This document shows, in pieces, positions 1 to 7,685 of a DNA stretch of 10,242 bases. Positions within the stretch are counted from its first letter, which is position 1. Each line of letters opens with the position of its first letter. Source of the DNA: Actinomycetes bacterium (GTDB lineage Bacteria > Actinomycetota > Actinomycetes > Mycobacteriales > Mycobacteriaceae); assembly GCA_022600695.1 (NCBI GenBank), contig JAHZJY010000294.1, forward strand, positions 1-10,242, written 5' to 3'. A model generated the notes under the pieces. The model ran no database searches. It saw only the letters and a program-made list of their open reading frames with translations, and had not been told where the DNA came from. Both the position numbers and the translations under genes were made by a program.

Positions 1-771
1 GAGCCGTCCGCCGGATCGGATGCTGCCGCCGTCAAGACGCGGGCCACCCGGGTCGACGGTGGCTGGACCATCAGCGGCCAGAAGGTGTGGACCAGCGGCG
101 CCCACTACGCCCGCCGGGGCCTGGCGACCGTACGTACTGACTTCGACGTGCCCAAACACGCCGGGATCACCATGGTGATCGTGGATATGAAGGCCCCCGG
201 CGTAGAAGTACGTCCGCTGCGGCAGATCACCGGCGGCTCGGAGTTCAACGAGGTGTTCTTCAACGAGGTGTTCATCCCGGACGAGGATGTGGTCGGCGAG
301 CCCAACGCCGGCTGGGCCGTCGCCCGAGCCACGCTGGGCAATGAGCGGGTGAGCATCGGTGGTGGGGCCGGCGGGATCACGCCGGCCTCGGCCTGGTTGG
401 TACAGCTGGCGCAGACCCACGGCGACCGCATGGCCGGAGCCGCGGCGCGGGTCGGCCGTTTCCTCGCCGACGACCACGCGCTGCGGCTGCTCAACCTGCG
501 CCGCGCCGCGCGCAGCATCTCCGGTGCCGGACCGGGCCCGGAAGGCAACATCACCAAACTCAAACTCGCCGAACACTTTCAGGAGCAGGGTGCCATCGCG
601 GCCGCCCTGGTCGGCCCGGAACTGGCGCTCGAGGGTGGCGAAGGGGCGTTGGCGGCCCGTGCCGCGATGGGCGCCCGGGGGATGGCCATCGCCGGCGGCA
701 CCTCCGAGGTGGCGCGTAACCAGATCGCCGAACGCATCCTCGGGATGCCGCGCGATCCGCTGATCAGGTAG
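1..771 (+). CDS. Acyl-CoA dehydrogenase (FadE family), 3' part
   Basis: This is a partial gene, open at the left edge of the window; 256 residues remain and the N-terminal helical domain is missing. The visible part starts at an EPSAGSD segment, the flavin/substrate-contact motif of the middle beta domain. The beta domain follows (SGQKVWTSGA, then PKHAGITMVIVDM), then the C-terminal helical domain ending in GGTSEVARNQIAERILGMPRDP. These enzymes make the alpha,beta double bond in acyl-CoA esters using FAD and pass electrons to ETF. The MCAD-type catalytic Glu position near the C terminus is Gly here (AGGTSE). A Glu directly precedes the conserved Arg in GNERVSIGG (Glu codon 343-345), where LCAD and isovaleryl-CoA dehydrogenases place their base, so the enzyme is probably active. 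The substrate cannot be told, and the gene has no obvious link to the hyp genes downstream. Confidence 0.93.
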   Translation, partial: EPSAGSDAAAVKTRATRVDGGWTISGQKVWTSGAHYARRGLATVRTDFDVPKHAGITMVIVDMKAPGVEVRPLRQITGGSEFNEVFFNEVFIPDEDVVGEPNAGWAVARATLGNERVSIGGGAGGITPASAWLVQLAQTHGDRMAGAAARVGRFLADDHALRLLNLRRAARSISGAGPGPEGNITKLKLAEHFQEQGAIAAALVGPELALEGGEGALAARAAMGARGMAIAGGTSEVARNQIAERILGMPRDPLIR

Positions 772-801
772 CCGGGTGGACGGCGGCATAGGGTGATGCC
801 C

Positions 802-1467
802 ATGACTCCGGTCCGGATCACCGTGCGCGGCACCCGCACGGTCACGGCGCGCCCCGAGCAGGCGACCGTCCGCGCGATGCTGACCGGCGAGGGGCCCTCG
901 GCCGAACCGGTTTTTCAGGCGGTGGCCTCCGGGCTGGCCGAGGTCCGACGCCGGCTGGAAGACCGGCACCATCCCGAACGTGGCCCGGTCATCCGGTTCG
1001 CGGTCGACCAGATCCGGCTGGGCTCATACCGGCCGCCGCACCCCGACCGTGCGCAATTGCCGCCGGTCTACACCGCCGCGGTGCCGATCACCGCGACGTT
1101 CACCGACTTCGACGAACTGGCCGTGTGGGTCGGGTGGTGCGCACAGGTCGACGGACTCGGCATCACCGGTATCGACTGGGCGCTCACCGCGGCGAACCGG
1201 CGCAAGATCGAGCGCAAGACCAGGCGGCAGGCGGTCCGCGAGGCCCGGCGGCGCGCCCAGGATTACGCCGACGCACTCGACCTCGGGACCGTCGCGGTGA
1301 GCAGTATCAGCGATACCGGACCGGGCGGTGCGGCCCGGCGCACGATGCTGATGGCCAGGGCCTCGGCAGCTCCGGCGGACGGGCCGGCTGAATTCGCCCT
1401 GCGCCCCGACGATATCGAGATCGCCGCCGAGGTCGAGGCGGTGTTCACCGTTCACAGCGGTGACTGA
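802..1467 (+). CDS. SIMPL domain (DUF541) protein
   Basis: The protein has 221 residues from the ATG at 802. GTG 793 and ATG 796 lie in frame just upstream, but the only purine-rich stretch (TAGGG, 789-793) is properly spaced for 802. It opens with a short beta-strand segment (VRITVRGTRTVTARPEQATVRAML), typical of SIMPL proteins. A middle ITATFTDFDELAVWVGW segment and the helix REARRRAQDYADALDLG follow, and it ends with a strand (IEIAAEVEAVFTV). This arrangement is common in actinobacterial DUF541 proteins. No signal peptide or membrane segment is visible, unlike the periplasmic Gram-negative members, so a cytoplasmic location is likely. The biochemical role of this family is not established. 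The gene follows the dehydrogenase by 30 bp and converges on hypB across 56 bp, in which I see no clear terminator hairpin. Confidence 0.8.
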   Translation: MTPVRITVRGTRTVTARPEQATVRAMLTGEGPSAEPVFQAVASGLAEVRRRLEDRHHPERGPVIRFAVDQIRLGSYRPPHPDRAQLPPVYTAAVPITATFTDFDELAVWVGWCAQVDGLGITGIDWALTAANRRKIERKTRRQAVREARRRAQDYADALDLGTVAVSSISDTGPGGAARRTMLMARASAAPADGPAEFALRPDDIEIAAEVEAVFTVHSGD

Positions 1468-1523
1468 GGCGGGTCCCTGCCCCCTTCGCCGGACACCGTA
1501 TTGACGACGATCGGCAGCCGGCA

Positions 1524-2291
1524 TCAACGGGCCGAGGCGAACGCCCGTACCCAGTCGAACCACGCGCCCATTCCCTCACCGGTGCGGGCGCTCACCGCCA
1601 GGATGGTCGCTGTCTGGTTCACCTGCCGTACATGGTCGATGTAGGTGTCGACGTCGGCGTCGAGGTGCGGTACCAGGTCGATCTTGTTGATCAGCACGAG
1701 GTCCACCGACCGGAACATCACCGGATACTTCAGCGGTTTGTCTTCGCCCTCGGTCACCGAATACACCATGGCTTTGGCGTGCTCGCCGACGTCGAACTCT
1801 GCCGGGCACACCAGATTTCCGACGTTCTCCACGATCACCAGATCCAGTGCGGGCAGGTCCAGTCCCGCCAGCGCACGGTTGACCATCGGGGCATCGAGAT
1901 GGCATTCGCCGCCGAAACCGTTATTGGTGTTGAGCAGCGATATCTGCGCACCGCGCCCGCCGAGTTTGGCGGCGTCGAGGTCAGTGGCGATATCGCCCTC
2001 GACCACCCCGACGGCGAGATCTCCGGCCAGTTCGTCCAGCGTCGCCGCGAGGATCGTAGTCTTACCCGATCCGGGCGAGCTCATCAGGTTGAGCGCGCGA
2101 ATCCCGTTATCGTCAAAAGACTTACGGTTGACCTCAGCGCGGATGTCATTCTCGGAGAAGATCGCCTCGAGAACTTCGATCCGCTGCGAACCCGTGGTGT
2201 ACCCGCTGTGGTCGCCATGCTCGTGAGCGGCGTCATCGCCGTGCTCGTGGCTGTGTTCGGTGCCGTCATCGTGGCGGTGAAATCGACCCAT
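1524..2291 (-). CDS. hypB: Hydrogenase nickel incorporation GTPase HypB
   Basis: This 255-residue GTPase, with HypA, delivers nickel to the [NiFe]-hydrogenase large subunit precursor in the cytoplasm. The N terminus (residues about 4-28) is His-rich (HRHDDGTEHSHEHGDDAAHEH) and may store or bind nickel. The high-affinity CxxCGC motif of E. coli HypB is absent. The G domain follows: P-loop SSPGSGKTT (71-79), the metal-binding Cys-His pair in GGECHLD (C130/H131), NVGNLVC with C162, NKID (202-205) and SARTGEG near the C terminus. C130, H131 and C162 correspond to the known inter-subunit metal site. The start at 2291 is preceded on this strand by GAAGGG at reasonable spacing. It lies 30 bp downstream of the hypA stop, so hypA-hypB form one unit. 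Length is normal for a HypB with a His-rich extension. Confidence 0.97.
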   Translation of the reverse strand: MGRFHRHDDGTEHSHEHGDDAAHEHGDHSGYTTGSQRIEVLEAIFSENDIRAEVNRKSFDDNGIRALNLMSSPGSGKTTILAATLDELAGDLAVGVVEGDIATDLDAAKLGGRGAQISLLNTNNGFGGECHLDAPMVNRALAGLDLPALDLVIVENVGNLVCPAEFDVGEHAKAMVYSVTEGEDKPLKYPVMFRSVDLVLINKIDLVPHLDADVDTYIDHVRQVNQTATILAVSARTGEGMGAWFDWVRAFASAR

Positions 2292-2305
2292 GTTGTCAGA
2301 CCCTT

Positions 2306-2335
2306 CTCATGTCACGTCAACTCATGTCACGTCAA
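2306..2335. repeat. 15-bp perfect tandem duplication across the hypA stop codon
   Basis: The unit CTCATGTCACGTCAA occurs twice head to tail (2306-2320 and 2321-2335). On the hypA strand each unit reads TTGACGTGACATGAG. The last codons of hypA (Val-Asp-Val-Thr-stop) are therefore repeated in frame just after the stop. The unit is 15 bp, so the duplication preserves frame. It lengthens the hypA-hypB gap without changing either protein. Confidence 0.95.
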
Positions 2336-2657
2336 CGGAAGTGACCAGGAACTCCTCGCCACGCACGACTGCAACGTCGGCGCTGTCACACTGCGGACAG
2401 CACACCGAGAATCGGGAGGCGATCGGGGACTGCCGGCCGCAGCCGCGACAGGACACCTCGGCGGTGATGAACTCGAGCTCCAGTTCGGCCTCGGGCATGT
2501 CCTCGTGGTCGCGGACCAGACTCCAGCAGAACGACAACGACTCCGGAACCACCTGGCGCAGCGCCCCGACCTGAACCCGCACGACCTCGACCCGGCGGCC
2601 GGCGGCGTGGGGTTTGACCACGCCGGCGATCGCCCGGCAGAGCGACAACTCATGCAT
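2322..2657 (-). CDS. hypA: Hydrogenase nickel metallochaperone HypA
   Basis: HypA (111 residues) binds nickel through its N-terminal Met-His-Glu and works with HypB in inserting nickel into hydrogenase large subunits. The start at 2657 gives the invariant MHELSLCRAI, with His2 as nickel ligand. A longer in-frame reading from 2687 adds ten residues in front of this conserved start, which would destroy the nickel site, so it is rejected. The zinc domain is visible as C70-x2-C73 and C87-x2-C90 (SCRGCG and CCPQC), with an extra Cys86. The length fits the family (about 110-120). The start is 31 bp from the divergent hypF start. AGGG about ten bases upstream of the ATG could be the ribosome site or part of a -10 box. 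The stop codon lies in a 15-bp tandem duplication. Confidence 0.97.
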   Translation of the reverse strand: MHELSLCRAIAGVVKPHAAGRRVEVVRVQVGALRQVVPESLSFCWSLVRDHEDMPEAELELEFITAEVSCRGCGRQSPIASRFSVCCPQCDSADVAVVRGEEFLVTSVDVT

Positions 2658-2688
2658 CGCGGCCAACCCTACGACTAGCGTGGCCAAT
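2658..2688. promoter_or_regulatory. 31-bp divergent hypA/hypF intergenic gap with candidate -10 boxes
   Basis: Only 31 bp separate the two divergent hyp units. On the + strand TAGCGT (2676-2681) fits the actinobacterial -10 pattern TANNNT and would place a transcript start at about 2688-2689, on the hypF GTG itself. On the - strand TAGGGT (2671 down to 2666) would place a start about two bases before the hypA ATG. Leaderless or near-leaderless messages are common in mycobacteria. No convincing -35 box or operator palindrome is seen. This is inferred from pattern and spacing only. Confidence 0.35.
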
Positions 2689-5058
2689 GTGACCGTTCGG
2701 GTTCGCCTCGATATCAGCGGTGTGGTTCAAGGGGTCGGATTCCGTCCTGCCGTCGCCCGCATCGCCGCCGAGTACCGGCTGACCGGCTGGGTCTACAACG
2801 ACGCCGGGGCGGTGCACTGCGAACTGGAGGGCCCGGCCCGGGAGATCGACGCCGCTGTGGCCGCGCTACGGGAGTCCCCGCCACCGATGGCCCGCATCGA
2901 CACCCTGCACATCGCCACGGTCGTACCGTGCGGGGGCGACGTTTTCGAGATCATCGACAGCAAGGCCGACGACGCCGCCCGGACTCTGGTGCCGCCCGAT
3001 ATCGCGATCTGCGCGGACTGCTTGCGGGAGATGCGCGATCCCGCTGACCGCCGCCACCGGCACCCGTTCATCACCTGTACCAACTGCGGACCGCGCTACA
3101 CCGTCATCACCGATCTGCCCTATGACCGCCCGGCGACGACGATGGCGAGCTTCGGGATGTGCCGGGCCTGCGCGGCGGAGTACTCCGACCCCCTCGACCG
3201 GCGATATCACGCCCAGACCATCGCCTGTGGGGACTGCGGTCCGCAGCTGTCCTGGCTGGGTCCGGTGGCCACCGATGATCCGGTCGGGGCTGCGGCCGAC
3301 GCGCTCCGGGCCGGGCAGGTTGTCGCGATCAAGGGTATCGGCGGCTACCACCTGGCCTGCCGCGCCGATGACGACGCCGCGGGGGCCCTGTTGCGCTCCC
3401 GCAAGCACCGGCCGGCCAAACCGTTCGCGGTGATGGTCGCCGATCTTGACGCCGCCCGGGCGGTCGCCGAGATCGACGAGCCTGCCGCGGCGGCGCTGAC
3501 GAGTCCGGCCGCGCCCATCGTCCTGGTTCGACGACGCGGGGCGACGGTCAGCGACATCGTCGCTCCCGGACTGTCCGACCTCGGCGTGATGCTTGCCTAT
3601 TCGCCGGTACACCACCTGCTGTTCGACCGGATCGGCGCGGTTCCGCTGGTGATGACCTCGGCCAACCGGGGCGGCTCGCCCATCGTGTTCCGGGATGAGG
3701 ACCTGGGTTGGATTATCGGGTCCGCCGACGGGCGTGGAACGCCGGATCTGGCCGACGCGGTTCTGACCCACGACCGCCCGATCCACGTGCCGTGCGAGGA
3801 CTCGGTGATCGCCATCGACGACCGGGGCGGCCAGCTGCCGGTGCGGCGCTCCCGCGGCTACGCGCCGCTGCCGGTATCGGTGGAGGTGGCCGGCGGGGAG
3901 GTGGTGCTGGCCACCGGCGGCGACCTCAAGACCGCGTTCTGCCTGATGGCCGGTGCCGTCGACGGACGTCGGCACGCCCACTTGTCCCCGCACCTCGGTG
4001 ATATGGCCGACCCGCGCACCCAGGCCTGTTTCGAGTCCGCGCTCGATCACCTGTCATTCATGACCGGCCAGCAGCCCGCGGTGATCGCCTGCGATCTGCA
4101 TCCGCGCTACGCCACCACCGACTGGGCCCACCGGGCCGCGACCTCGGGGCCGACCCAGCGGCCGGTGCTGGCGATTCAGCATCATCATGCGCACGCGGTG
4201 TCATTGCTGGCCGAGCACCGGCGGTTGGGTACCCCGGCGATCGCGGTGGCCTACGACGGCACCGGTTACGGCACCGACGGGACGATCTGGGGCGGGGAAC
4301 TGCTGGCGATCACCGAACCCGCGGAGTTCACCCGGGCGGGGCATCTCGCGCCGTTCGCTTTGCCCGGCGGCGAGGGAGCGGTGCGCCAACCCGCCCGAAT
4401 CGCGCTGGACCTGCTGATGCGGGCCGGTGTCGACTGGACTCCCGACCTGCCGCCGGTTATCGCGGTCGGCGCGGCCGGGCTGCACGTGCTCGCTCAGCAG
4501 ATTCCGCGCGGGCTGGGGTGTGTGCCGACCACCAGCATGGGCCGGCTGTTCGACGCCGTCGCCAGCCTGCTGGGCGTCTGCCAGCAGGTCAGCTACGAGG
4601 GGCAGGCTGCGGTGGAACTGGAGCAGCTGGCCCGGCGTGGCCGCGCCGGGCACCCGGAGTTGGCCGACTTCGCGGTATCGGGCGGGGTGATGGACCCGGC
4701 ACCGGTGATCGCCGCGCTGGCCAGGGCGGTTAGGGGTGGCGTCGACCCGGCCGACCTCGCCGCCGGGTTCCACCGGGCGGTGATCCGGGCGACCTCCCGG
4801 GCCGCCGTGCGCTGCGCTGAGGACGCGGGGATCGGTGTCGTGGGGCTGACCGGTGGGGTGTTCGTCAATCGTCTACTGCTGCAGGGTCTTCGGGAATCCC
4901 TGACCAAGCGCGGCATCGAAGTGCTTTCGCACCGTATCGTTTCTTGTAACGACGGCGGTCTGGCGCTCGGTCAGGCCACCATTGCCGCCACCCTCAGGGC
5001 GGCCGTCAGGGAAGAGGAAAGGACCGGCATATGTGTCTGGGAATCCCCGGCAAGGTGA
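2689..5058 (+). CDS. hypF: Carbamoyltransferase HypF
   Basis: HypF (789 residues) converts carbamoyl phosphate and ATP to carbamoyl-adenylate and loads the carbamoyl group onto HypE, the first step towards the cyanide ligands of the NiFe site. Domains in order: acylphosphatase-like (1-90) with GVVQGVGFR (catalytic R19) and N37; two zinc-finger-like units, C108-x2-C111-x18-C130-x2-C133 and C158-x2-C161-x18-C180-x2-C183; a YrdC-like domain (about 195-375, KGIGGYHLACRA, SRKHRPAKPFAVM); and a Kae1-like C-terminal domain (DLHPRYATTDWA, QHHHAHAVSLLAEH, AYDGTGYGTDGTIWGGE, GGVFVNRLLL). The GTG at 2689 gives a normal short lead into the first strand. GTG 2680 is an alternative, but it overlaps a possible -10 box. 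Neither has a good ribosome site, so a leaderless start is possible. The 3' end overlaps hypC by 28 bp. Confidence 0.96.
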   Translation: MTVRVRLDISGVVQGVGFRPAVARIAAEYRLTGWVYNDAGAVHCELEGPAREIDAAVAALRESPPPMARIDTLHIATVVPCGGDVFEIIDSKADDAARTLVPPDIAICADCLREMRDPADRRHRHPFITCTNCGPRYTVITDLPYDRPATTMASFGMCRACAAEYSDPLDRRYHAQTIACGDCGPQLSWLGPVATDDPVGAAADALRAGQVVAIKGIGGYHLACRADDDAAGALLRSRKHRPAKPFAVMVADLDAARAVAEIDEPAAAALTSPAAPIVLVRRRGATVSDIVAPGLSDLGVMLAYSPVHHLLFDRIGAVPLVMTSANRGGSPIVFRDEDLGWIIGSADGRGTPDLADAVLTHDRPIHVPCEDSVIAIDDRGGQLPVRRSRGYAPLPVSVEVAGGEVVLATGGDLKTAFCLMAGAVDGRRHAHLSPHLGDMADPRTQACFESALDHLSFMTGQQPAVIACDLHPRYATTDWAHRAATSGPTQRPVLAIQHHHAHAVSLLAEHRRLGTPAIAVAYDGTGYGTDGTIWGGELLAITEPAEFTRAGHLAPFALPGGEGAVRQPARIALDLLMRAGVDWTPDLPPVIAVGAAGLHVLAQQIPRGLGCVPTTSMGRLFDAVASLLGVCQQVSYEGQAAVELEQLARRGRAGHPELADFAVSGGVMDPAPVIAALARAVRGGVDPADLAAGFHRAVIRATSRAAVRCAEDAGIGVVGLTGGVFVNRLLLQGLRESLTKRGIEVLSHRIVSCNDGGLALGQATIAATLRAAVREEERTGICVWESPAR

Positions 5059-5279
5059 TCGAGATCTGGGATGAGGCGGGAACCCGGATGTCGACAGTCG
5101 ACTTCGGCGGTACCACCAAGACGGTCTGCCTGGCCTACCTGCCGGATATGACGCTCGGTGAATACACGATCGTGCACGCCGGGTTCGCCATCACCCGCCT
5201 CGACGAAGTCTCTGCCAATGAGACCCTGCGGATGTTCGCGGACCTTGGAATCCTTGAGGAGGAGTTGGGTACGGCATGA
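5031..5279 (+). CDS. hypC: Hydrogenase assembly chaperone HypC
   Basis: HypC (82 residues) forms the scaffold complex with HypD on which the Fe(CN)2CO unit is assembled, then hands it to the hydrogenase large subunit. The protein begins MCLGIPGKV; the Cys after the initiator Met is the essential iron and partner-binding residue. A strand-rich core follows ([19 protein letters not shown], then [17 protein letters not shown]), with the [12 protein letters not shown] segment typical of the HypC/HupF family. It starts inside the last 28 bp of hypF and is preceded by GAGGAAAGG, a good ribosome site. Its TGA overlaps the hypD ATG (ATGA), implying translational coupling. Length is normal. Confidence 0.97.
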   Translation: MCLGIPGKVIEIWDEAGTRMSTVDFGGTTKTVCLAYLPDMTLGEYTIVHAGFAITRLDEVSANETLRMFADLGILEEELGTA

Positions 5280-6403
5280 AATACCTTGACGAATTCCGCG
5301 ACCCCACTGCCGCGAAGGCGTTGGTTGACACTATTCGACGAACCGCAACCCGACCGTGGACGGTGATGGAGGTCTGCGGCGGACAGACCCACTCGATCAT
5401 TCGCAACGGTATCGACCAGCTGCTTGACGGCGCGGTGGAGTTCATCCACGGACCGGGCTGCCCGGTGTGTGTGACCCCGCTGGAGATGATCGACCGCGGT
5501 CTGGAGATCGCCTCCCGCGATGACGTCATCTTCTGTTCGTTCGGCGATATGCTCCGGGTCCCCGGCAGCAGCCGGGACCTGTTCAGCGTGCGGGCCCGCG
5601 GGGGCGACGTCCGCATCGTCTACTCGCCGCTGGATGCCACCCGCATCGCCGCCGACAATCCCGACAAGCAGGTGGTGTTCTTCGGTGTCGGGTTCGAGAC
5701 CACCGCCCCGGCCAACGCCATGTCGGTGCTGCACGCGAAACGACTCGGGCTGACCAACTTCTCCATGCTGGTATCCCATGTGCTGGTGCCGCCGGCGATG
5801 AAGGCCATCCTGGGCTCGCCGTCCAACCGGGTTCAGGGTTTCCTGGCCGCCGGCCACGTCTGCAGCGTCATGGGGACCGCCGAGTACGCGCCGCTGGTTG
5901 CGGACTTCGGATTGCCGATCGTCGTCACCGGTTTCGAGCCGCTCGATGTGCTCGAAGGCGTACGTCAGGTGGTTGAACTGCTGGAGGCCGGGAGGGCCGA
6001 GTTGCACAACGCCTACCCGCGTGCGGTTACCGACGCCGGCAACACCGTCGCCCAGCAGGCGCTGGAGGACGTGTTCGTGGTGACCGACCGGCAGTGGCGC
6101 GGTATCGGGATGATCCCGCAGTCCGGCTGGACGCTGTCGCCCCGGTACGCCGAGTTCGACGCCGAACTCAAGTTCGGGGTGGGCCGGTTGCGGGTGCAGG
6201 AGTCCGCCGAATGCCATAGCGGTGAAGTCCTGCAGGGTCTGATCAAGCCCAACCAGTGCCCGTCCTTCGGCACCACCTGCACACCTCGCACCCCGTTGGG
6301 CGCCACCATGGTCTCCAGTGAGGGCGCCTGCGCGGCCTACTACCAGTTCCGGCGGCTGGCCGGGGGCGCCGCGTCCCCGGCATCGGCGTCCGCGGGTGTC
6401 TGA
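5276..6403 (+). CDS. hypD: Hydrogenase Fe-S scaffold protein HypD
   Basis: HypD (375 residues) carries a [4Fe-4S] cluster and, with HypC, holds the iron while its CN and CO ligands are attached. Conserved motifs are intact: MEVCGGQTH (C34, H39), [10 protein letters not shown] (C62 and C65, the thiol-redox pair) and [12 protein letters not shown] in the middle. The C terminus has the four cluster cysteines C313, C328, C335 and C352 ([20 protein letters not shown]). The tail after C352 is short and Ala/Ser-rich. The ATG overlaps the hypC stop, with AGGAGGAG about a dozen bases upstream. The 3' end overlaps hypE by 8 bp. Confidence 0.97.
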   Translation: MKYLDEFRDPTAAKALVDTIRRTATRPWTVMEVCGGQTHSIIRNGIDQLLDGAVEFIHGPGCPVCVTPLEMIDRGLEIASRDDVIFCSFGDMLRVPGSSRDLFSVRARGGDVRIVYSPLDATRIAADNPDKQVVFFGVGFETTAPANAMSVLHAKRLGLTNFSMLVSHVLVPPAMKAILGSPSNRVQGFLAAGHVCSVMGTAEYAPLVADFGLPIVVTGFEPLDVLEGVRQVVELLEAGRAELHNAYPRAVTDAGNTVAQQALEDVFVVTDRQWRGIGMIPQSGWTLSPRYAEFDAELKFGVGRLRVQESAECHSGEVLQGLIKPNQCPSFGTTCTPRTPLGATMVSSEGACAAYYQFRRLAGGAASPASASAGV

Positions 6404-7481
6404 CCGGCCCGCGCCGGCGGACCCGACGAACTGGGTCTGCCCGCTGCCCCTACGCGAGACCACCCGCATCGTGATGGGGCACGGCGGCGGCGGAATCCTC
6501 TCCGAGGAGCTCATCGAGAACCTGTTCCTACCGGCTTTCGGCTCCGTCGGCGGGCCGTCCCGCGACTCCGCGGTACTGGAGACCGGGGCGGTCCGGATCG
6601 CGTTGACCACCGACTCCTACGTCGTCAACCCGCTGTTCTTCCCCGGCGGCAATATCGGTGATCTCGCCGTCAACGGGACCATCAACGACCTGGCCTGCAG
6701 CGGAGCCCAGCCGTTGGGGCTGACCGCCGGGTTCATCCTCGAGGAGGGTCTGGAACTCGACGTGCTCGGTGCGGTCGCACAGAGCATGGGTGCCGCGGCC
6801 GCGCACGCCGGGGTGGGCATCGTCACCGGTGACACCAAAGTGGTCGGCAGGGGCGGGGCCGACGGTCTTTTCATCAACACCGCGGGGGTCGGTCTGGTCC
6901 CGGCGGGTCTGCGCATCGGGCCTGAGCAGGCCCGACCCGGTGACGACATCATCGTCTCGGGCGCTATCGGAGAGCACGGCGTGGCGATCATGAGTGTGCG
7001 GGAGGGCATCGACTTCGGCACCACGGTCACCACCGACAGCGCGCCGCTACATCGGTTGGTCGCGGCTGTGCTGGGCGCCCTCGAAACCGTGGGGGCGGAT
7101 CCGAATTCCGTTCACGCCCTGCGTGATCCGACCCGCGGAGGGCTGATCGCGGCGACCGTCGAGATCGCCCGTGCCGCCGGCGTCGGAGTGCAGATCGATG
7201 AGCAGGCCGTCCCGGTGCCCGAAACGGTGGCCTCGGCATGTGGCTTCCTCGGCCTGGACCCGATGCAGGTGGCCAATGAGGGCAAATTGGTGGCCTTCGT
7301 CGATCCCGCCCACACCGATACGGTGCTGACCGCGATGCGGGCCCGCGCCGAAGGGGTCGGCGCCGTCGTCATCGGCCGGGTGGTCGAAGAGCACCCCGGT
7401 ATGGCGGTGGTCCGGACACCGTTCGGCACCACCCGGGTGGTGGAACGCGAACTGGGTGAACAACTTCCGCGGATCTGCTGA
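6396..7481 (+). CDS. hypE: Carbamoyl dehydratase HypE
   Basis: HypE (361 residues) accepts the carbamoyl group from HypF on its C-terminal cysteine and dehydrates it with ATP to a thiocyanate, the source of the cyanide ligands. The C terminus ends in PRIC, with the substrate-carrying Cys as the last residue. The PurM/AIR-synthase fold is shown by MGHGGGG near residue 30, [39 protein letters not shown], and the C-terminal [16 protein letters not shown] and [11 protein letters not shown] segments. The GTG at 6396 is chosen because it overlaps the hypD stop by 8 bp and gives a plausible lead (WVCPLPL before the glycine loop). An ATG inside MGHGGGG would cut off that lead. There is no strong ribosome site, so coupling to hypD is likely. 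Confidence 0.96.
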   Translation: MSDRPAPADPTNWVCPLPLRETTRIVMGHGGGGILSEELIENLFLPAFGSVGGPSRDSAVLETGAVRIALTTDSYVVNPLFFPGGNIGDLAVNGTINDLACSGAQPLGLTAGFILEEGLELDVLGAVAQSMGAAAAHAGVGIVTGDTKVVGRGGADGLFINTAGVGLVPAGLRIGPEQARPGDDIIVSGAIGEHGVAIMSVREGIDFGTTVTTDSAPLHRLVAAVLGALETVGADPNSVHALRDPTRGGLIAATVEIARAAGVGVQIDEQAVPVPETVASACGFLGLDPMQVANEGKLVAFVDPAHTDTVLTAMRARAEGVGAVVIGRVVEEHPGMAVVRTPFGTTRVVERELGEQLPRIC

Positions 7482-7486
7482 CGCTC

Positions 7487-7639
7487 ATGGCCGAACCGAT
7501 CGTGACCGGCGTGACCGGGACCCTCGAAGTCGCCGCCGTTGCCGCGTTGACCGGTTGGGTGCGCGCCGAGGGTATCGGTTCGGAGGTCAGCGATGTGGCG
7601 GCCGGCGCACTGCCGCGAGCAGACGCAAAGTCGCCCTAA
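7487..7639 (+). pseudogene. 50-codon ORF after hypE, probable 5' remnant of a lost gene
   Basis: The ATG lies five bases after the hypE stop, with no Shine-Dalgarno sequence. The first 42 codons have strongly G/C-ending codons (34 of 42 by hand count), as in the real genes here, and encode a coherent helix-like segment (GTLEVAAVAALTGWVRAEGIG). The last eight codons are supplied by the left arm of the palindrome at 7614-7675, and the stop falls in its internal loop. A gene that once continued past 7614 and was cut by the palindrome or an associated deletion explains this best. The N-terminal style (an 'ALTGWVRAEGIG'-like helix) recalls starts of phosphotransferase-type kinases, but I cannot support a family. 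It may also be a genuine short protein co-translated with hypE. Confidence 0.35.
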
Positions 7640-7675
7640 AACCGGCGTGCCGGTGGGACTTTGCGTCTGCTCGCG
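7614..7675. repeat. Long perfect palindrome, possible bidirectional terminator or mobile palindromic repeat
   Basis: The arm GCGAGCAGACGCAAAGTC (7615-7632) is matched exactly by its reverse complement at 7657-7674, and one further pair (7614/7675) makes a 19-bp stem. Inside lies a second inverted repeat, ACCGGC (7641-7646) and GCCGGT (7649-7654). As RNA it would fold into a two-tier hairpin on either strand. It lies between the rightward hyp operon and the leftward thioredoxin unit, where a bidirectional terminator would be expected, although no T-tract follows on either strand. From memory, sequence like GCGAGCAGACGCAAA recurs in mycobacterial intergenic regions, which would make this a dispersed repeat. 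I could not check that here. Confidence 0.85.
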
Positions 7676-7685
7676 ATGGGAGGGG

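Noticed and set aside
657..723. Loss of the catalytic Glu in the acyl-CoA dehydrogenase (AGGTSE where MCAD has YEGT)
   Set aside because: LCAD and isovaleryl-type enzymes carry the base at another position, and the matching Glu is present in GNERVS (codon 343-345), so inactivation is not supported.
1468..1523. GC-rich gap between the SIMPL gene and hypB as a convergent terminator
   Set aside because: Only very short self-complementary bits (such as GGGTCCC) are present, with no stable stem or T-tract.
1632..2678. 348-codon open frame on the + strand across hypB and hypA
   Set aside because: It is antisense to two genes with unmistakable HypB and HypA motifs. Long antisense frames are expected where third positions are mostly G/C.
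2866..4050. 394-codon open frame on the - strand inside hypF
   Set aside because: It is the shadow of the zinc-finger, YrdC and Kae1-like domains of HypF. It has no family-like motif and no ribosome site of note.
4227..4234. GGGTACCC followed by CGGC inside hypF as a possible further operator
   Set aside because: Only the left arm TACCC is present; the right arm GGGTA is missing after the 4-bp spacer, and it lies deep in a gene with no promoter context.
5135..6610. 491-codon open frame on the - strand across hypC, hypD and hypE
   Set aside because: It covers three intact, overlapping maturase genes on the other strand. The translation is low-complexity Arg/Gly/Pro/His typical of antisense reading.
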